From contig CAZPHD010000010.1 in the NCBI GenBank assembly GCA_964586225.1, positions 6,735 through 70,734 of the forward strand: DNA of 64,000 nucleotides, in the 5' to 3' direction. This document shows, in pieces, positions 43,233 to 51,762 of the stretch (position 1 is the first letter of the stretch; every line of letters begins with the position of its first letter). This DNA is from JANJUB01 sp964586225. Its GTDB lineage: Bacteria; Armatimonadota; Fimbriimonadia; Fimbriimonadales; Fimbriimonadaceae. The position numbers were made by a program, and so were the translations under genes. A model generated the notes under the pieces. It was given only the letters and a program-made list of their open reading frames with translations. It had not been told where the DNA came from and ran no database searches.

Positions 43233-45299
43233 ATGCGTTGGTTGGGGATTGCATTCACGGTCATCATAGTCAGCATCGGGCAGGCGAGCATCGTGCCGAT
43301 GCCGAAACAGATGGAGCGGGGCGCGCCAGCAACACGCAAGATCGGTAGCATCCGCGCGCCAAAGGCCCTGACGCCCATCGTCGAAGCCTTCCGCACCGAC
43401 TGGCCTGGACTCCAAAGCTCCGGCGCGGGTGAACTCGAAATCACCCTCGACCCCAAGCTCGGGGAAGAGGCCTATCGCATCGACCTTGGCAAGACCGCCA
43501 CCATCCAAGCCGGTGGTGCCACGGGCGTCGCCTGGGCGCTGCAAAGCCTCGGCCAAACGCTCCACACCAAGTCCCCGATCACCCAGATCAACGACGCTCC
43601 TGACATGGACTTCCGCACGGTGATGATTGATGTCGCCCGCCGCTATCACTCGCCCAGCACCCTGCGCCGCCTCATCCGCTGGGCGCAGATCGGCAAAATC
43701 CGCTATCTGCAACTCCACCTCACCGACGACCAGAACTGGATGCTCCCGACCACCGTGCTCGCGGGCGTCGACGCCCGCAACACCCACAAGAGACCCGCCT
43801 ACACCCGCAAGGAACTGACCGAACTTCAAGCCTATGCCGAAGCGCGCGGCGTCACGTTCATCCCCGAAGTCGACCTGCCCGGGCACAGCACCCTGCTCTG
43901 CGCGTTCGACCCCGCCGTGTATCGCATCCAAGGCTCGCCTTCGACCAACTGCATCAACTTCGCCTCCCCCAAGGTGCGCGAATCCCTCGCCACCCTCGTC
44001 GACGAAATCGCCGAGCTCTTTCCGAACGCGCCCTATATCCATCTCGGCGGCGACGAGGCGTGGTATCCCGACACCCAAAACGACCCCCACTTTAAGGCCG
44101 CCGGCAAGCCCGCTGATCAGGTGTTCGTAGACTTTCTCGCCGACCTCTCGAAGAGGGTCGTCCGGCACAGACGCATCCCACTGGTGTGGGAGGGCTTCCG
44201 CCCAAGCGAGGGCCAATACGCGCTGAAAACCCTGCCCAAGGAACTCGTGGTCATCGCGTGGGAGAACCACTACTATCCCGCCGACCAGTTGCTGAAGGAC
44301 GGCTTCCGTATCGTCAACGCGGGCTGGGACCCCGGCTATGTGGTCAACCACTACCCGTGGGATGCCTTCACCCTCGTTCCGTTGCCCAAGATGTACGCCT
44401 GGGACCCTCGGGTGTTTGGGCTGGTCGTCGGTCCCTACAGCACTCGGTTGGGCGATTCGCCAAACGTCATTGGCGGGTTGATGTGCTGGTGGGAAGGCCA
44501 CGAATGGAACGCGCAACGGATCCTGCCCTCGCGGATTGCCACCTTTGGCGCCCGGCTTTGGAACGCGAAGGGCGAGCGTGACTACGCAGGCTTCATGCGC
44601 CGCGTGGAGGCGTTGAAGAGCCATGTGGATCGCACGTCGTTTCCTTTCGGCATGGTGCTGAGCGGACCGGCCGATTTCACCGAAACGTTGACGCTCGGGG
44701 CATTGAGCGACCGACGAACCGTCGTCCGATTCCGAACCGATGGCCAGGTCCCGCAGGCGAGTGATCCCACGGGCGAAATCAAGATCACCGAGAGCGGCAT
44801 CATCACCGCCCAGGCCTTCCGCGAGGGGCAACCGGTGGGCGAGACCCAGTTCATCCCGGTCCACAAGACGACCCTGGTGCCGAATCTCGCCCTGGGCAAG
44901 CCAGTGACCACGAGCAGCGTCGCCGATCCCGACTTCCCGGTCTCGCTCATCACCGATGGCATCGCCGATAACATCGGCGCTTTCTGGCTGAGCTACCCGC
45001 TGCCCGCCGACGCGACGATTGACCTCGGTCAGTTGACGGATTTCAACCGCATCGAGGTCGTTGCCTTTTGGGCCGCCGGGCAAGCCGCGCGCTACCGCGT
45101 GCAGGTGAGCGATGATGGCCGCATTTGGCGCGAGGTGATTGACGCCAGCGAGAACAAGGAAGGCGCGAAGCGCGAGGGCTATATCCACACCTTGGCGAAA
45201 CAGCGGGCGCGCTACATCCGGCTCCAGGTCACGGGATCCGACCAGCACCCGGCGACGATGGGTCGCATCCATGAAGTGCGGGTGTTCATGACACAATGA
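43233..45299 (+). CDS. Beta-N-acetylhexosaminidase (GH20) with C-terminal F5/8-type domain
   Basis: A 688-residue secreted enzyme that removes terminal GlcNAc/GalNAc. A signal peptide (about residues 1-18) and a GH20b-like N-terminal domain (about 30-125) precede a TIM barrel with YLQLHLTDDQNWML, GHSTLLCAF, and the catalytic Asp-Glu pair in HLGGDEAWYPDT (about residue 274). The C-terminus (about 540-688; VTTSSVADPDFPVSLITDG, then YRVQVSDDGRIWREV) is a discoidin-like carbohydrate-binding domain. It is the first gene of an overlapped run of four, though its role differs from the tRNA and DNA genes after it. Confidence 0.92.
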   Translation: MRWLGIAFTVIIVSIGQASIVPMPKQMERGAPATRKIGSIRAPKALTPIVEAFRTDWPGLQSSGAGELEITLDPKLGEEAYRIDLGKTATIQAGGATGVAWALQSLGQTLHTKSPITQINDAPDMDFRTVMIDVARRYHSPSTLRRLIRWAQIGKIRYLQLHLTDDQNWMLPTTVLAGVDARNTHKRPAYTRKELTELQAYAEARGVTFIPEVDLPGHSTLLCAFDPAVYRIQGSPSTNCINFASPKVRESLATLVDEIAELFPNAPYIHLGGDEAWYPDTQNDPHFKAAGKPADQVFVDFLADLSKRVVRHRRIPLVWEGFRPSEGQYALKTLPKELVVIAWENHYYPADQLLKDGFRIVNAGWDPGYVVNHYPWDAFTLVPLPKMYAWDPRVFGLVVGPYSTRLGDSPNVIGGLMCWWEGHEWNAQRILPSRIATFGARLWNAKGERDYAGFMRRVEALKSHVDRTSFPFGMVLSGPADFTETLTLGALSDRRTVVRFRTDGQVPQASDPTGEIKITESGIITAQAFREGQPVGETQFIPVHKTTLVPNLALGKPVTTSSVADPDFPVSLITDGIADNIGAFWLSYPLPADATIDLGQLTDFNRIEVVAFWAAGQAARYRVQVSDDGRIWREVIDASENKEGAKREGYIHTLAKQRARYIRLQVTGSDQHPATMGRIHEVRVFMTQ

Positions 45300-46696
45300 A
45301 GTCCGTGCCGAAGGCCGCCTTCACGACGCTTGGCTGCAAAGTCAACCAATACGAGACCCAGCGCATCCTCGAGTCATTTGCCGAGGCGGGGTTCGAGGTC
45401 GTGCCCTTCGACAGCCCCGCCGATGTGTATGTGATCAACACATGCAGCGTCACCTCGATTGCCGAGAGTAAGAGTCGCTACACGCTACGCCGCGCGCTTC
45501 GAAACAACCCGGCGGCCAAGGTCGTAGCGACGGGTTGCGCCGCGCAAATGGCGATCAATCACGGGGAAGCACTGCCGGGTGCCGATGTGGTGGTCCCGAA
45601 TCCCGACAAGCTGCGCACCATCGACTTCGTCCGCGCGGCCTATCCCGATCTCTTCCCTCCCCAATCTGAAATCTGCACTCTGAAATCTGAAATCCGACGG
45701 ACTCGCGCCACCCTCAAGATCCAGGACGGGTGCAGCGTCATGTGCAGCTACTGCTCGATCCCCTTCACCCGCCCCGGTTTGGTCTCTCGCCCGGCGGATG
45801 AGGTGATCGCGGAGGCGGTGCAGATGGTCGAAGTGGGGTACCGCGAGATCGTGCTGACGGGGGTTTTGATCGGGGCGTACGGCCCCGACACCGGCAGCGG
45901 TGGTCCTGACTTTGAGGAGTTGATCGAGATGATCTCGGACGCCGTTTGCAGGGCACAAGACATCCCTGCCCTACGTGATTTTTCCCGGTCACCCGTAGTC
46001 GCCGGTTGTATCGTACCGGCGTCCGCCGCGTCCCCCGTCCGTCTCCGCATTTCGAGCATCGAGCTCCGTCAAGTCACGCCCCGCGTCATGAGCCTCATCG
46101 AGCGCGGCATCGTCGTCCCGCACCTGCACATCCCGCTCCAGGCCGGGAGCGACCGCGTGCTCGCAGACATGAATCGCCCCTACCGGCAAAGCGACTACCT
46201 CGACGTGTGCGCCACCCTCAAGCGCCGCATCCCCGGCATCAGCATCACCACCGACATCATGGTCGGATTCCCCACCGAAACCGACGCGGACTTCGACGAA
46301 ACCCGCCGCGTGTGCGAAGAGGTGGGCTATCTCAAGGTCCACAGCTTCCGCTTTAGCCCGCGGCTCGGCACCCCCGCCGACCGGATGGGCGACCCCATCA
46401 CCACCGAGGTCAAGCAACAGCGGAGCCTCGCGCTCGCCGAAATCTCGAACCGAACCGGCCGGGAGCACACCCGCAAGTCGGTTGGCCGTGTCATGCGCGT
46501 CCTTGTCGAAGGCAAACCGCGCGCCGATGGCCTGCTCGAAGGGCTGACCGACGACTACCTCACCGTCCAGTTCGCGGGACCGCCTTCCGCGATCCGCCAG
46601 TTTGTCCACGTTCGCGCCGAAGAAGAGCGCGATGGTGTGCTGTTCGGCGAACTCGCCACACCCATTCAGGGTCATGCGCTCAAGGTGGCGATGTGA
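45296..46696 (+). CDS. mtaB: tRNA t6A37 methylthiotransferase with two in-frame repeat-derived inserts
   Basis: A 466-residue radical-SAM enzyme that turns t6A37 into ms2t6A37. It has the N-terminal MTTase [4Fe-4S] domain (cysteines in TLGCKVNQYET, NTCSVTS and TGCAAQM), the radical-SAM CxxxCxxC in CSVMCSYCS, and a C-terminal TRAM-like domain. Two extra segments stand out. PQSEICTLKSEI (about residues 123-134) is encoded by AATCTGAAATC-type repeats. A ~32-residue stretch from VCRAQDIPAL to PASAASP (about 217-245) is encoded by the same palindromes found between genes at 8812-8833 and 36516-36542. Start and stop overlap neighbours by 4 nt. Confidence 0.9.
   Translation: MKSVPKAAFTTLGCKVNQYETQRILESFAEAGFEVVPFDSPADVYVINTCSVTSIAESKSRYTLRRALRNNPAAKVVATGCAAQMAINHGEALPGADVVVPNPDKLRTIDFVRAAYPDLFPPQSEICTLKSEIRRTRATLKIQDGCSVMCSYCSIPFTRPGLVSRPADEVIAEAVQMVEVGYREIVLTGVLIGAYGPDTGSGGPDFEELIEMISDAVCRAQDIPALRDFSRSPVVAGCIVPASAASPVRLRISSIELRQVTPRVMSLIERGIVVPHLHIPLQAGSDRVLADMNRPYRQSDYLDVCATLKRRIPGISITTDIMVGFPTETDADFDETRRVCEEVGYLKVHSFRFSPRLGTPADRMGDPITTEVKQQRSLALAEISNRTGREHTRKSVGRVMRVLVEGKPRADGLLEGLTDDYLTVQFAGPPSAIRQFVHVRAEEERDGVLFGELATPIQGHALKVAM
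45663..45695 (+). repeat. Low-complexity AATCTGAAATC repeat inside mtaB
   Basis: Three to four copies of the word (A)ATCTGAAATC with one variant, in frame, between the N-terminal MTTase domain and the radical-SAM domain of mtaB. The base composition (A/T-rich) differs sharply from the surrounding GC-rich coding sequence. Confidence 0.65.
45942..46036 (+). repeat. Two palindromic repeats inserted in frame in mtaB
   Basis: The segment holds GCAGGGCACAAGACATCCCT (45948-45967, continuing GC) and GTCGCCGGTTGTATCGTACC (45998-46017, continuing GGCGTC). Their reverse complements match 8812-8833 (2 differences) and 36516-36542 (only the 3-4 middle bases differ). The inserted length keeps the frame open. 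Confidence 0.75.
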
Positions 46697-47601
46697 GACG
46701 CGCGGTCATTGATGTCGGCTCGAACTCGATGCTCCTGCTCGTTGCCGAGTGGCGCGATGACGACTGGGTGCCGATCTTCGAGACTTCGACCGTCACCAGC
46801 CTGGGCGAAGGCACGAAAGCAACCGGTCTGCTCGGCGAACCCGGCATGTCGGCGACCTTAACCGCGCTCGCCAAGGCCTACGCCGATGCCCGAGAGCATG
46901 GGGCCGAGTCCATTCGCGCGGGCGTCACGATGGCGGCGCGCATCGCCACGAACACCCCCGTTTTCCTCGCTCGCGCCCACGCTCAAGGCACGCCGTGCTT
47001 CGTTCTCAGCGGCGAACAAGAAGCTGAGTTGGGCCTCGCCGCCGTGCTCGAAGATGCGGCCTTTCGCGACCAGCGGCGATTCACGATCATTGATGTCGGC
47101 GGCCATAGCACCGAACTCGTCACCGCCGAAGGGTCCAACCTCCTCTTTCGAAAGAGCTTTCCGGTGGGCACGCTGGGGCTGCGTTCGCTCCTCGACAACG
47201 CCGAATCGCTCGATGGTCTTGCGCTGTTGCGAGCCGCGCGCATGATTGACGAAACCGTCGGCGTCGAGTATCTGCCTCATCAATGTGGGTGCGTCGTCGC
47301 CCTTGGCGCATCGGCGACCAACCTCATCACCATTCGCGAGCAGATGACCACTTGGGACCCCGATCGCGTCCATGGAACCTACCTGGACTACGAGGAGATC
47401 AGCAAGGCCGCCGGGTGGCTGGGTCCGATGACGGATGCCGAGCGCGCGGCGGTGGTTGGCCTAGAGCCGGGGCGTGAGCGAACCGTCCACCTTGGCGCCC
47501 TCATTCTTGAACGGTTCTTATTCGCGGTGCATGGGCTGGGGGTGCGGGTCTCCGTACGCGGCTGGCGGCATGCGCTGTTGCGGAGTAACCTACCGGCATG
47601 A
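46693..47601 (+). CDS. Ppx/GppA-type exopolyphosphatase/pppGpp phosphatase
   Basis: A 302-residue protein of the ASKHA ATPase-fold Ppx/GppA family, which hydrolyses polyphosphate or pppGpp. The N-terminal RRAVIDVGSNSMLLLVAEW is the phosphate-1 motif and FTIIDVGGHSTELVTAEG (about residues 130-147) the phosphate-2 motif with the catalytic Glu region. It is the short, catalytic-only form, lacking the helical C-terminal domain of long Ppx. The GTG start overlaps the mtaB stop by 4 nt, and the stop overlaps the ruvA start by ATGA. Confidence 0.86.
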   Translation: MRRAVIDVGSNSMLLLVAEWRDDDWVPIFETSTVTSLGEGTKATGLLGEPGMSATLTALAKAYADAREHGAESIRAGVTMAARIATNTPVFLARAHAQGTPCFVLSGEQEAELGLAAVLEDAAFRDQRRFTIIDVGGHSTELVTAEGSNLLFRKSFPVGTLGLRSLLDNAESLDGLALLRAARMIDETVGVEYLPHQCGCVVALGASATNLITIREQMTTWDPDRVHGTYLDYEEISKAAGWLGPMTDAERAAVVGLEPGRERTVHLGALILERFLFAVHGLGVRVSVRGWRHALLRSNLPA

Positions 47602-48188
47602 TCGGAAGACTGCGCGGCACCGTCTTGGAAACCGCTGGGAATCTTGTGACGGTGGATGTCGGCGGCGTGGGCTACGAGGTGCTCGTCCCGGACAGCGTGT
47701 TGGTGCATGTCGGACGTGAAGGCGCGAGTGTTGATTTGCGGATTCGGCAAGTGTTTCGGGAAGATGGGGTGACCTTGTACGGGTTCTCGGAGGCCAGCCA
47801 GCGGCGGCTGTTCGACCTGCTGATGGAGGTCAAGGGTTGCGGCCCCAAGATCGGTCTTGCCTTGCTGGGGCAGCTTGGCGAGGAGACGGTGACGGCAGCG
47901 ATCGCGGGGCAGGATGCGCACCAGCTGGCGCGGGCGACGGGGGTGGGGGCGCGCCTGGCTGAGCGGATCATCTTGGAGCTCAAGGATAAGATCTCGGAGG
48001 AGGTTCTGCTCTCGCGGGCAACGTCGACGACGGTTCGCCCGACCGCCCCATCCGATGAGGTCGTCGAGGCGCTGATGGCACTGGGCTACCGCCGGATCGA
48101 GGCCGAGAACGCAGCTGCCTCGGCGGGAACCGAGGGCTCGGTCGAAGAACGCATCCGCGCGGCGTTGCGGGCATTGGGCAAGAAGTAG
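47598..48188 (+). CDS. ruvA: Holliday junction branch migration protein RuvA
   Basis: A 196-residue junction-binding subunit of RuvAB. The N-terminal OB fold begins MIGRLRGTVLET and runs to about residue 62 (VDLRIRQVFREDGVTLYGF). Two helix-hairpin-helix motifs follow (CGPKIGLALLG and GVGARLAERIILELKDK), and a C-terminal domain III that contacts RuvB (EALMALGYRRIEAENAA) ends the protein. Length is normal. It is the last gene of the GH20-mtaB-ppx/gppA-ruvA run. RuvB and RuvC are not in this window. Confidence 0.95.
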   Translation: MIGRLRGTVLETAGNLVTVDVGGVGYEVLVPDSVLVHVGREGASVDLRIRQVFREDGVTLYGFSEASQRRLFDLLMEVKGCGPKIGLALLGQLGEETVTAAIAGQDAHQLARATGVGARLAERIILELKDKISEEVLLSRATSTTVRPTAPSDEVVEALMALGYRRIEAENAAASAGTEGSVEERIRAALRALGKK

Positions 48189-48192
48189 CGGG

Positions 48193-50235
48193 CTAGGGTG
48201 GGGGTGTGCCAGTTCCTTGTCCCACCCTGATAGCGCTGCCCTGTTCGCGACCCTGCTCAAACGTCTCGCGCCAGGCGGCGGGAAGATCCGCGATGGTCCA
48301 CTTCTGGTCAAGGTTCGCGCGGACGTCTTGGTGGAAGAATCCGACACTATACGGCCCGGTCCAGATCAAGATCCGCTGCTCGACTACACTCGCCGGGTGA
48401 AAGCTCCGCAACTGAAGAACAGGAGTGAATCCGCTCATGTTCTCGGCTTTAAGCCCGAGGAATGCCCCCAATCCGCCGGGACCACTCAGGTGCGTGGACC
48501 CATCACCCAAAACCATGAGCACCCACTCCAACCCCCGATTCTTAATCTCGAGCGCGATCGCATTACCGTCGGGTAGCGGCTCACCATAAGGGTTCGCCGC
48601 TTGCTCCATCGGCAACTCGGCGCCAGATACGGGCCGGTTGGAGAAGGCCATCGAGGCGAACTGGCTCCTCATCACCGCATCGTATGCATGAGCGTACCGA
48701 CTCTGGATTTCGTCTAGGGTCAACTGAGAAACTTGGGGCTCGCGAGCCAGCACGAGCCGAAGCAACCGCAGACCCGCAACGGAGCTTGCTTCACCAAGCC
48801 CCGCGCGAGTGCGCCGGAAGATAAGAAACAGCAAGTGAGCATCGAGATTCGAGGAAACAATGACTTGGGGAGCCGACCCGGCATACTCCACAACTGCGGC
48901 GAAAGGCGGTAGCCCATGAGGTCCGCCAGCCGCGACGAGTTTCCGCAAGGCCTTTCGGTCGACCCGATAGCGGTCAGCACGCGCAAAGAACTGCGACTTG
49001 ACGGTGAGCAGCCTGCTAACTCTTGACCGCTCAAGTCCAAGTGTCGGCATGAGATTCCACAAAACGTCATGCATAGCCGTTGGAGTCAGCCGTTCAGACA
49101 AGGCAACAAAAGTGTGGTCTGGCAGACACGCCACCAGACCGTCTCCGATTCGGTCAGTCAAGTCGAGGAGCCACTCGCTAATCGCAAAGGCGGTAGGTTC
49201 CGACTCAATGGCGCGCCGAGCAAGAGCGATGTTCTCATCCGTAACCCATGGATCGAAGCCGTTGATCGGGACCGTATCACCCGATATGACCGTCAGTCGC
49301 GCGAGCGATGCGGAGTTTTGATAACGGAACGCACGCAACGAACTGAGGGCTTCGCGGCTGAATCGAATAGAGTCCTTAGTCGGTGCTTCCGCATCATCTA
49401 ACTTGAGTGCAGCGGGAGTCAATGTCGAACGTGCCAAATCGAGCAAGCGATGATCTGGCCCATACACGTACAAGCCGACATTTATGTTGGCTGTTGCCTG
49501 CGGACGGCTCAAAACCAGCGTAAACTTCGACCCGGTTGGGAGCGGCTTCCGAGCCTCGGAGGCAACCATCTGGACTTCCACGGGCACCTTGACCCTCGCT
49601 GCGAACCGCTCGCGCGCCGTCCGGTAGTTCCGCAAGAGATCGTCGGAGAGTCCAACAAGGCGGACTTGTCCCCGGGTTGGTGAAGATGAGTAAGCCACGA
49701 AACTGTTTAGAGGAGCAGCCGCTAACTCCTTGATCGGTAAACGTTTGATGAGGGCGTTCATCAATCCGACTGCCGGTGACGGGCCGCTCAAGGTCGTCGA
49801 TGCGGCACCACCATAGGCCGCCATTTGCGACCTGACCCTTTCGACCTCAGCCTGCGCCTTTGTGAGATCTTCCTCAGTCAACTCCGTCGGGAGCGCATCC
49901 ACCACTGGCTGCAAGCGCGCGGCCCGATCCGCCAGCTCGATCTCTATCGCTTTCTGCACCCGAGCGGGGCCGCGCTCCAGTGTCCACTGCTTGGCCTCCT
50001 TGCGCCATTCCGCATCTGTAACCTCGGCGAGCCGCTCCAACAGCTGCCCCACCGGCAGGTCCTTCACCGATACGATCACCGGCCATTCGCGAACTTGGTT
50101 TGCCACGAAAGTAAACCCGGCCTGCGCCGAAACATCCCTCAGAACTTCGCTCACGGGTTTAGCAACCGTCCGCAACGTAACCGGCTTCCCAAGATCGGGC
50201 GATTGGGCGGCCAACGTGAGCAGCACGGCAAGCAT
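48193..50235 (-). CDS. Secreted protein with STN-like N-terminal domain
   Basis: A 680-residue exported protein; I took ATG 50235, where a signal peptide (MLAVLLTLAAQS) begins. The open frame reaching back to 50715 only shadows the opposite gene. Residues about 15-80 (PVTLRTVAKPVSEVLRDVSA, then VKDLPVGQLLERLAEVTD) look like a secretin/TonB short N-terminal (STN) domain. A charged helical region (about 95-140) and a long domain of unknown type follow. STN domains bind partner proteins in the periplasm, but no secretin barrel follows. Function unknown. Confidence 0.65.
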   Translation of the reverse strand: MLAVLLTLAAQSPDLGKPVTLRTVAKPVSEVLRDVSAQAGFTFVANQVREWPVIVSVKDLPVGQLLERLAEVTDAEWRKEAKQWTLERGPARVQKAIEIELADRAARLQPVVDALPTELTEEDLTKAQAEVERVRSQMAAYGGAASTTLSGPSPAVGLMNALIKRLPIKELAAAPLNSFVAYSSSPTRGQVRLVGLSDDLLRNYRTARERFAARVKVPVEVQMVASEARKPLPTGSKFTLVLSRPQATANINVGLYVYGPDHRLLDLARSTLTPAALKLDDAEAPTKDSIRFSREALSSLRAFRYQNSASLARLTVISGDTVPINGFDPWVTDENIALARRAIESEPTAFAISEWLLDLTDRIGDGLVACLPDHTFVALSERLTPTAMHDVLWNLMPTLGLERSRVSRLLTVKSQFFARADRYRVDRKALRKLVAAGGPHGLPPFAAVVEYAGSAPQVIVSSNLDAHLLFLIFRRTRAGLGEASSVAGLRLLRLVLAREPQVSQLTLDEIQSRYAHAYDAVMRSQFASMAFSNRPVSGAELPMEQAANPYGEPLPDGNAIALEIKNRGLEWVLMVLGDGSTHLSGPGGLGAFLGLKAENMSGFTPVLQLRSFHPASVVEQRILIWTGPYSVGFFHQDVRANLDQKWTIADLPAAWRETFEQGREQGSAIRVGQGTGTPPP

Positions 50236-50277
50236 GATCCATTGTAATACGTACCGATCGACCTTTCGCGACAAAAT

Positions 50278-51222
50278 GTGATCGTGCGCATCATTGACCG
50301 CCAAACCGTCTGCGAATGCCTCACCATGGCCGAGGCGATTCCTCTCGCCCGCGAGGCTTTCCTCGCCCTCGCCCGCGGGCAGGTCACGATGCCGCAGCGC
50401 CTCGCCACCCGCGTCCCCGACCATCAAGGCACCCACCTCTCGATGCCGTGCCACGTCAAGACCGCCGACCGCGAGATTCTCATCATCAAGGTCGTCACCG
50501 TCTTCGAAGGCAACGCTGCGCTTGGCAAGCCGGTCACCATGGGCAACCTCATCGTTCATGATCCCAGCACCGGCGAACCCCTCACGCTCATGGATGCGGA
50601 GGCCCTCACCGCGATCCGCACCGGGGCGGCGGCGGCGCTCGCGACCGACCTTCTCGCACCCGCAGGACCGCAAGTGCTGGGCATCATCGGTGCCGGCGAG
50701 CAAGCCCTCGCCCAAGCCGAAGGCATGTTCGAAGTGCGACCGATTTCCCAGGTCTTGATCTTCTCAAGGACGCCAGCACGCGCACAGGCTCTTGCTGAGC
50801 GGCTGTCGGATCGCTATGAAGTTCCGACGGCGGTGACTGAAAGTGCAGAGCAAGTGGCGCGCCTCGCGAGGCTCATCTGCTGCGCGACGAACTCGGCTCT
50901 GCCCGTGCTGCGCGGCAATTGGCTCCAGCCGGGAACACACATCAACGCGGTAGGCGCCTTTCGGGCGGACATGGCCGAGTTGGACGCGGAGGCGGTGACT
51001 CATTTACGCGTGGTGGTGGACCACCTCGAAGCAGCGCGAAACGGAGCCGGCGACTTGCTTCAGGCGGAGAGGCTCGATTGGGGGGCTATTCGCGAGCTAG
51101 GTGAGGTCTTGGAGTCCGGATTCGCGCGCAACGCCGACGATATCACGTTGTTCAAATCGGTCGGAACGGCCGCCCAAGACGCCTTCGCCGCGGACTGGGT
51201 GGTTCGCAAGCTTGGTGGCTAA
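50278..51222 (+). CDS. Ornithine cyclodeaminase/mu-crystallin family protein
   Basis: A 314-residue NAD(P)-binding enzyme: an N-terminal substrate domain with LMDAEALTAIRTGAAAALAT (about residues 102-121, holding conserved Arg/Thr contacts), then a Rossmann domain with LGIIGAGEQALAQAEGM (about 140-156) and INAVGAFRADMAELD. Members include ornithine cyclodeaminase, alanine dehydrogenase and delta1-pyrroline-2-carboxylate reductase. The latter would complete the route from trans-3-hydroxy-L-proline started by the enzyme at 11349-12326. The start may be GTG 50278 or GTG 50284. Confidence 0.83.
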   Translation: MIVRIIDRQTVCECLTMAEAIPLAREAFLALARGQVTMPQRLATRVPDHQGTHLSMPCHVKTADREILIIKVVTVFEGNAALGKPVTMGNLIVHDPSTGEPLTLMDAEALTAIRTGAAAALATDLLAPAGPQVLGIIGAGEQALAQAEGMFEVRPISQVLIFSRTPARAQALAERLSDRYEVPTAVTESAEQVARLARLICCATNSALPVLRGNWLQPGTHINAVGAFRADMAELDAEAVTHLRVVVDHLEAARNGAGDLLQAERLDWGAIRELGEVLESGFARNADDITLFKSVGTAAQDAFAADWVVRKLGG

Positions 51223-51257
51223 CTGCCGGTGGTCCAGTCCCAGTAGAATCACAGACC

Positions 51258-51680
51258 ATGACAAGAACTGCGAAGGCCGTTTGGAGCGGCGATCTGAAGA
51301 CGGGCAATGGGCGAGTGGGAACAGGAAGCGGAGCCATCGAGGATCTTGCGTATTCCTTCCGAACGCGATTTGAGGAAGAGCCGGGCACGAACCCCGAAGA
51401 GCTGATTGCGGCCGCGCATGCGGGCTGCTTTAGCATGGCGACGTCGGCGGAACTGGGCAAAGCGGGCTTCACGCCGAACAGCCTGAACACCTCGGCGACC
51501 CTCACGTTTGAACCGGTGGACGGCAAACCGACCGTCACCAAGATTCACCTTGAGCTCGTCGGCGACGTTCCCAACTGCTCCGAGGAGGACTTCCTGGCGG
51601 CGGCGAATGGCGCGAAGGCGGGATGCCCGATTTCGCGACTGCTGAACTGCGAGATCACGCTGTCGGCGAGCCTGAAATAG
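51258..51680 (+). CDS. osmC: OsmC-family peroxide-reducing protein
   Basis: A 140-residue OsmC-type protein. The N-terminal strands TRTAKAVWSGDLKTGNGRV and the conserved EELIAAAHAGCFSMA (first catalytic Cys, near residue 59) are followed by a second Cys in AKAGCPISRLL (near 127). The two cysteines reduce organic hydroperoxides, with an N-terminal Arg as a probable helper. A complete stand-alone gene, 35 nt after the cyclodeaminase stop; a palindromic repeat follows. Confidence 0.92.
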   Translation: MTRTAKAVWSGDLKTGNGRVGTGSGAIEDLAYSFRTRFEEEPGTNPEELIAAAHAGCFSMATSAELGKAGFTPNSLNTSATLTFEPVDGKPTVTKIHLELVGDVPNCSEEDFLAAANGAKAGCPISRLLNCEITLSASLK

Positions 51681-51687
51681 GTGCGTG

Positions 51688-51754
51688 TGTTGGATGTCGA
51701 ATGTGGCGTGTGGCCGGAAGACCATCCAGCCACACTCCACATCCGACTCCAACA
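51688..51754. repeat. Inverted repeat between osmC and RNase J
   Basis: A left arm of about 27 nt starting TGTTGGATGTCGAATGTGG is complementary, with a few changes, to the right arm of 26 nt starting GCCACACTCCACATCCG. The loop is about 14 nt. It fills the gap between convergent genes and could act as a bidirectional terminator; no U-tract. Confidence 0.6.
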
Positions 51755-51762
51755 GACGCTTT

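Noticed and set aside
43020..45296. Long minus-strand open frame opposite the GH20 gene
   Set aside because: It is a composition-driven shadow; the plus-strand frame has complete GH20 motifs and a signal peptide.
48193..50715. An 840-residue minus-strand protein starting at 50715
   Set aside because: The first 160 residues only shadow the ornithine-cyclodeaminase-family gene; a signal peptide starts at the internal ATG 50235.
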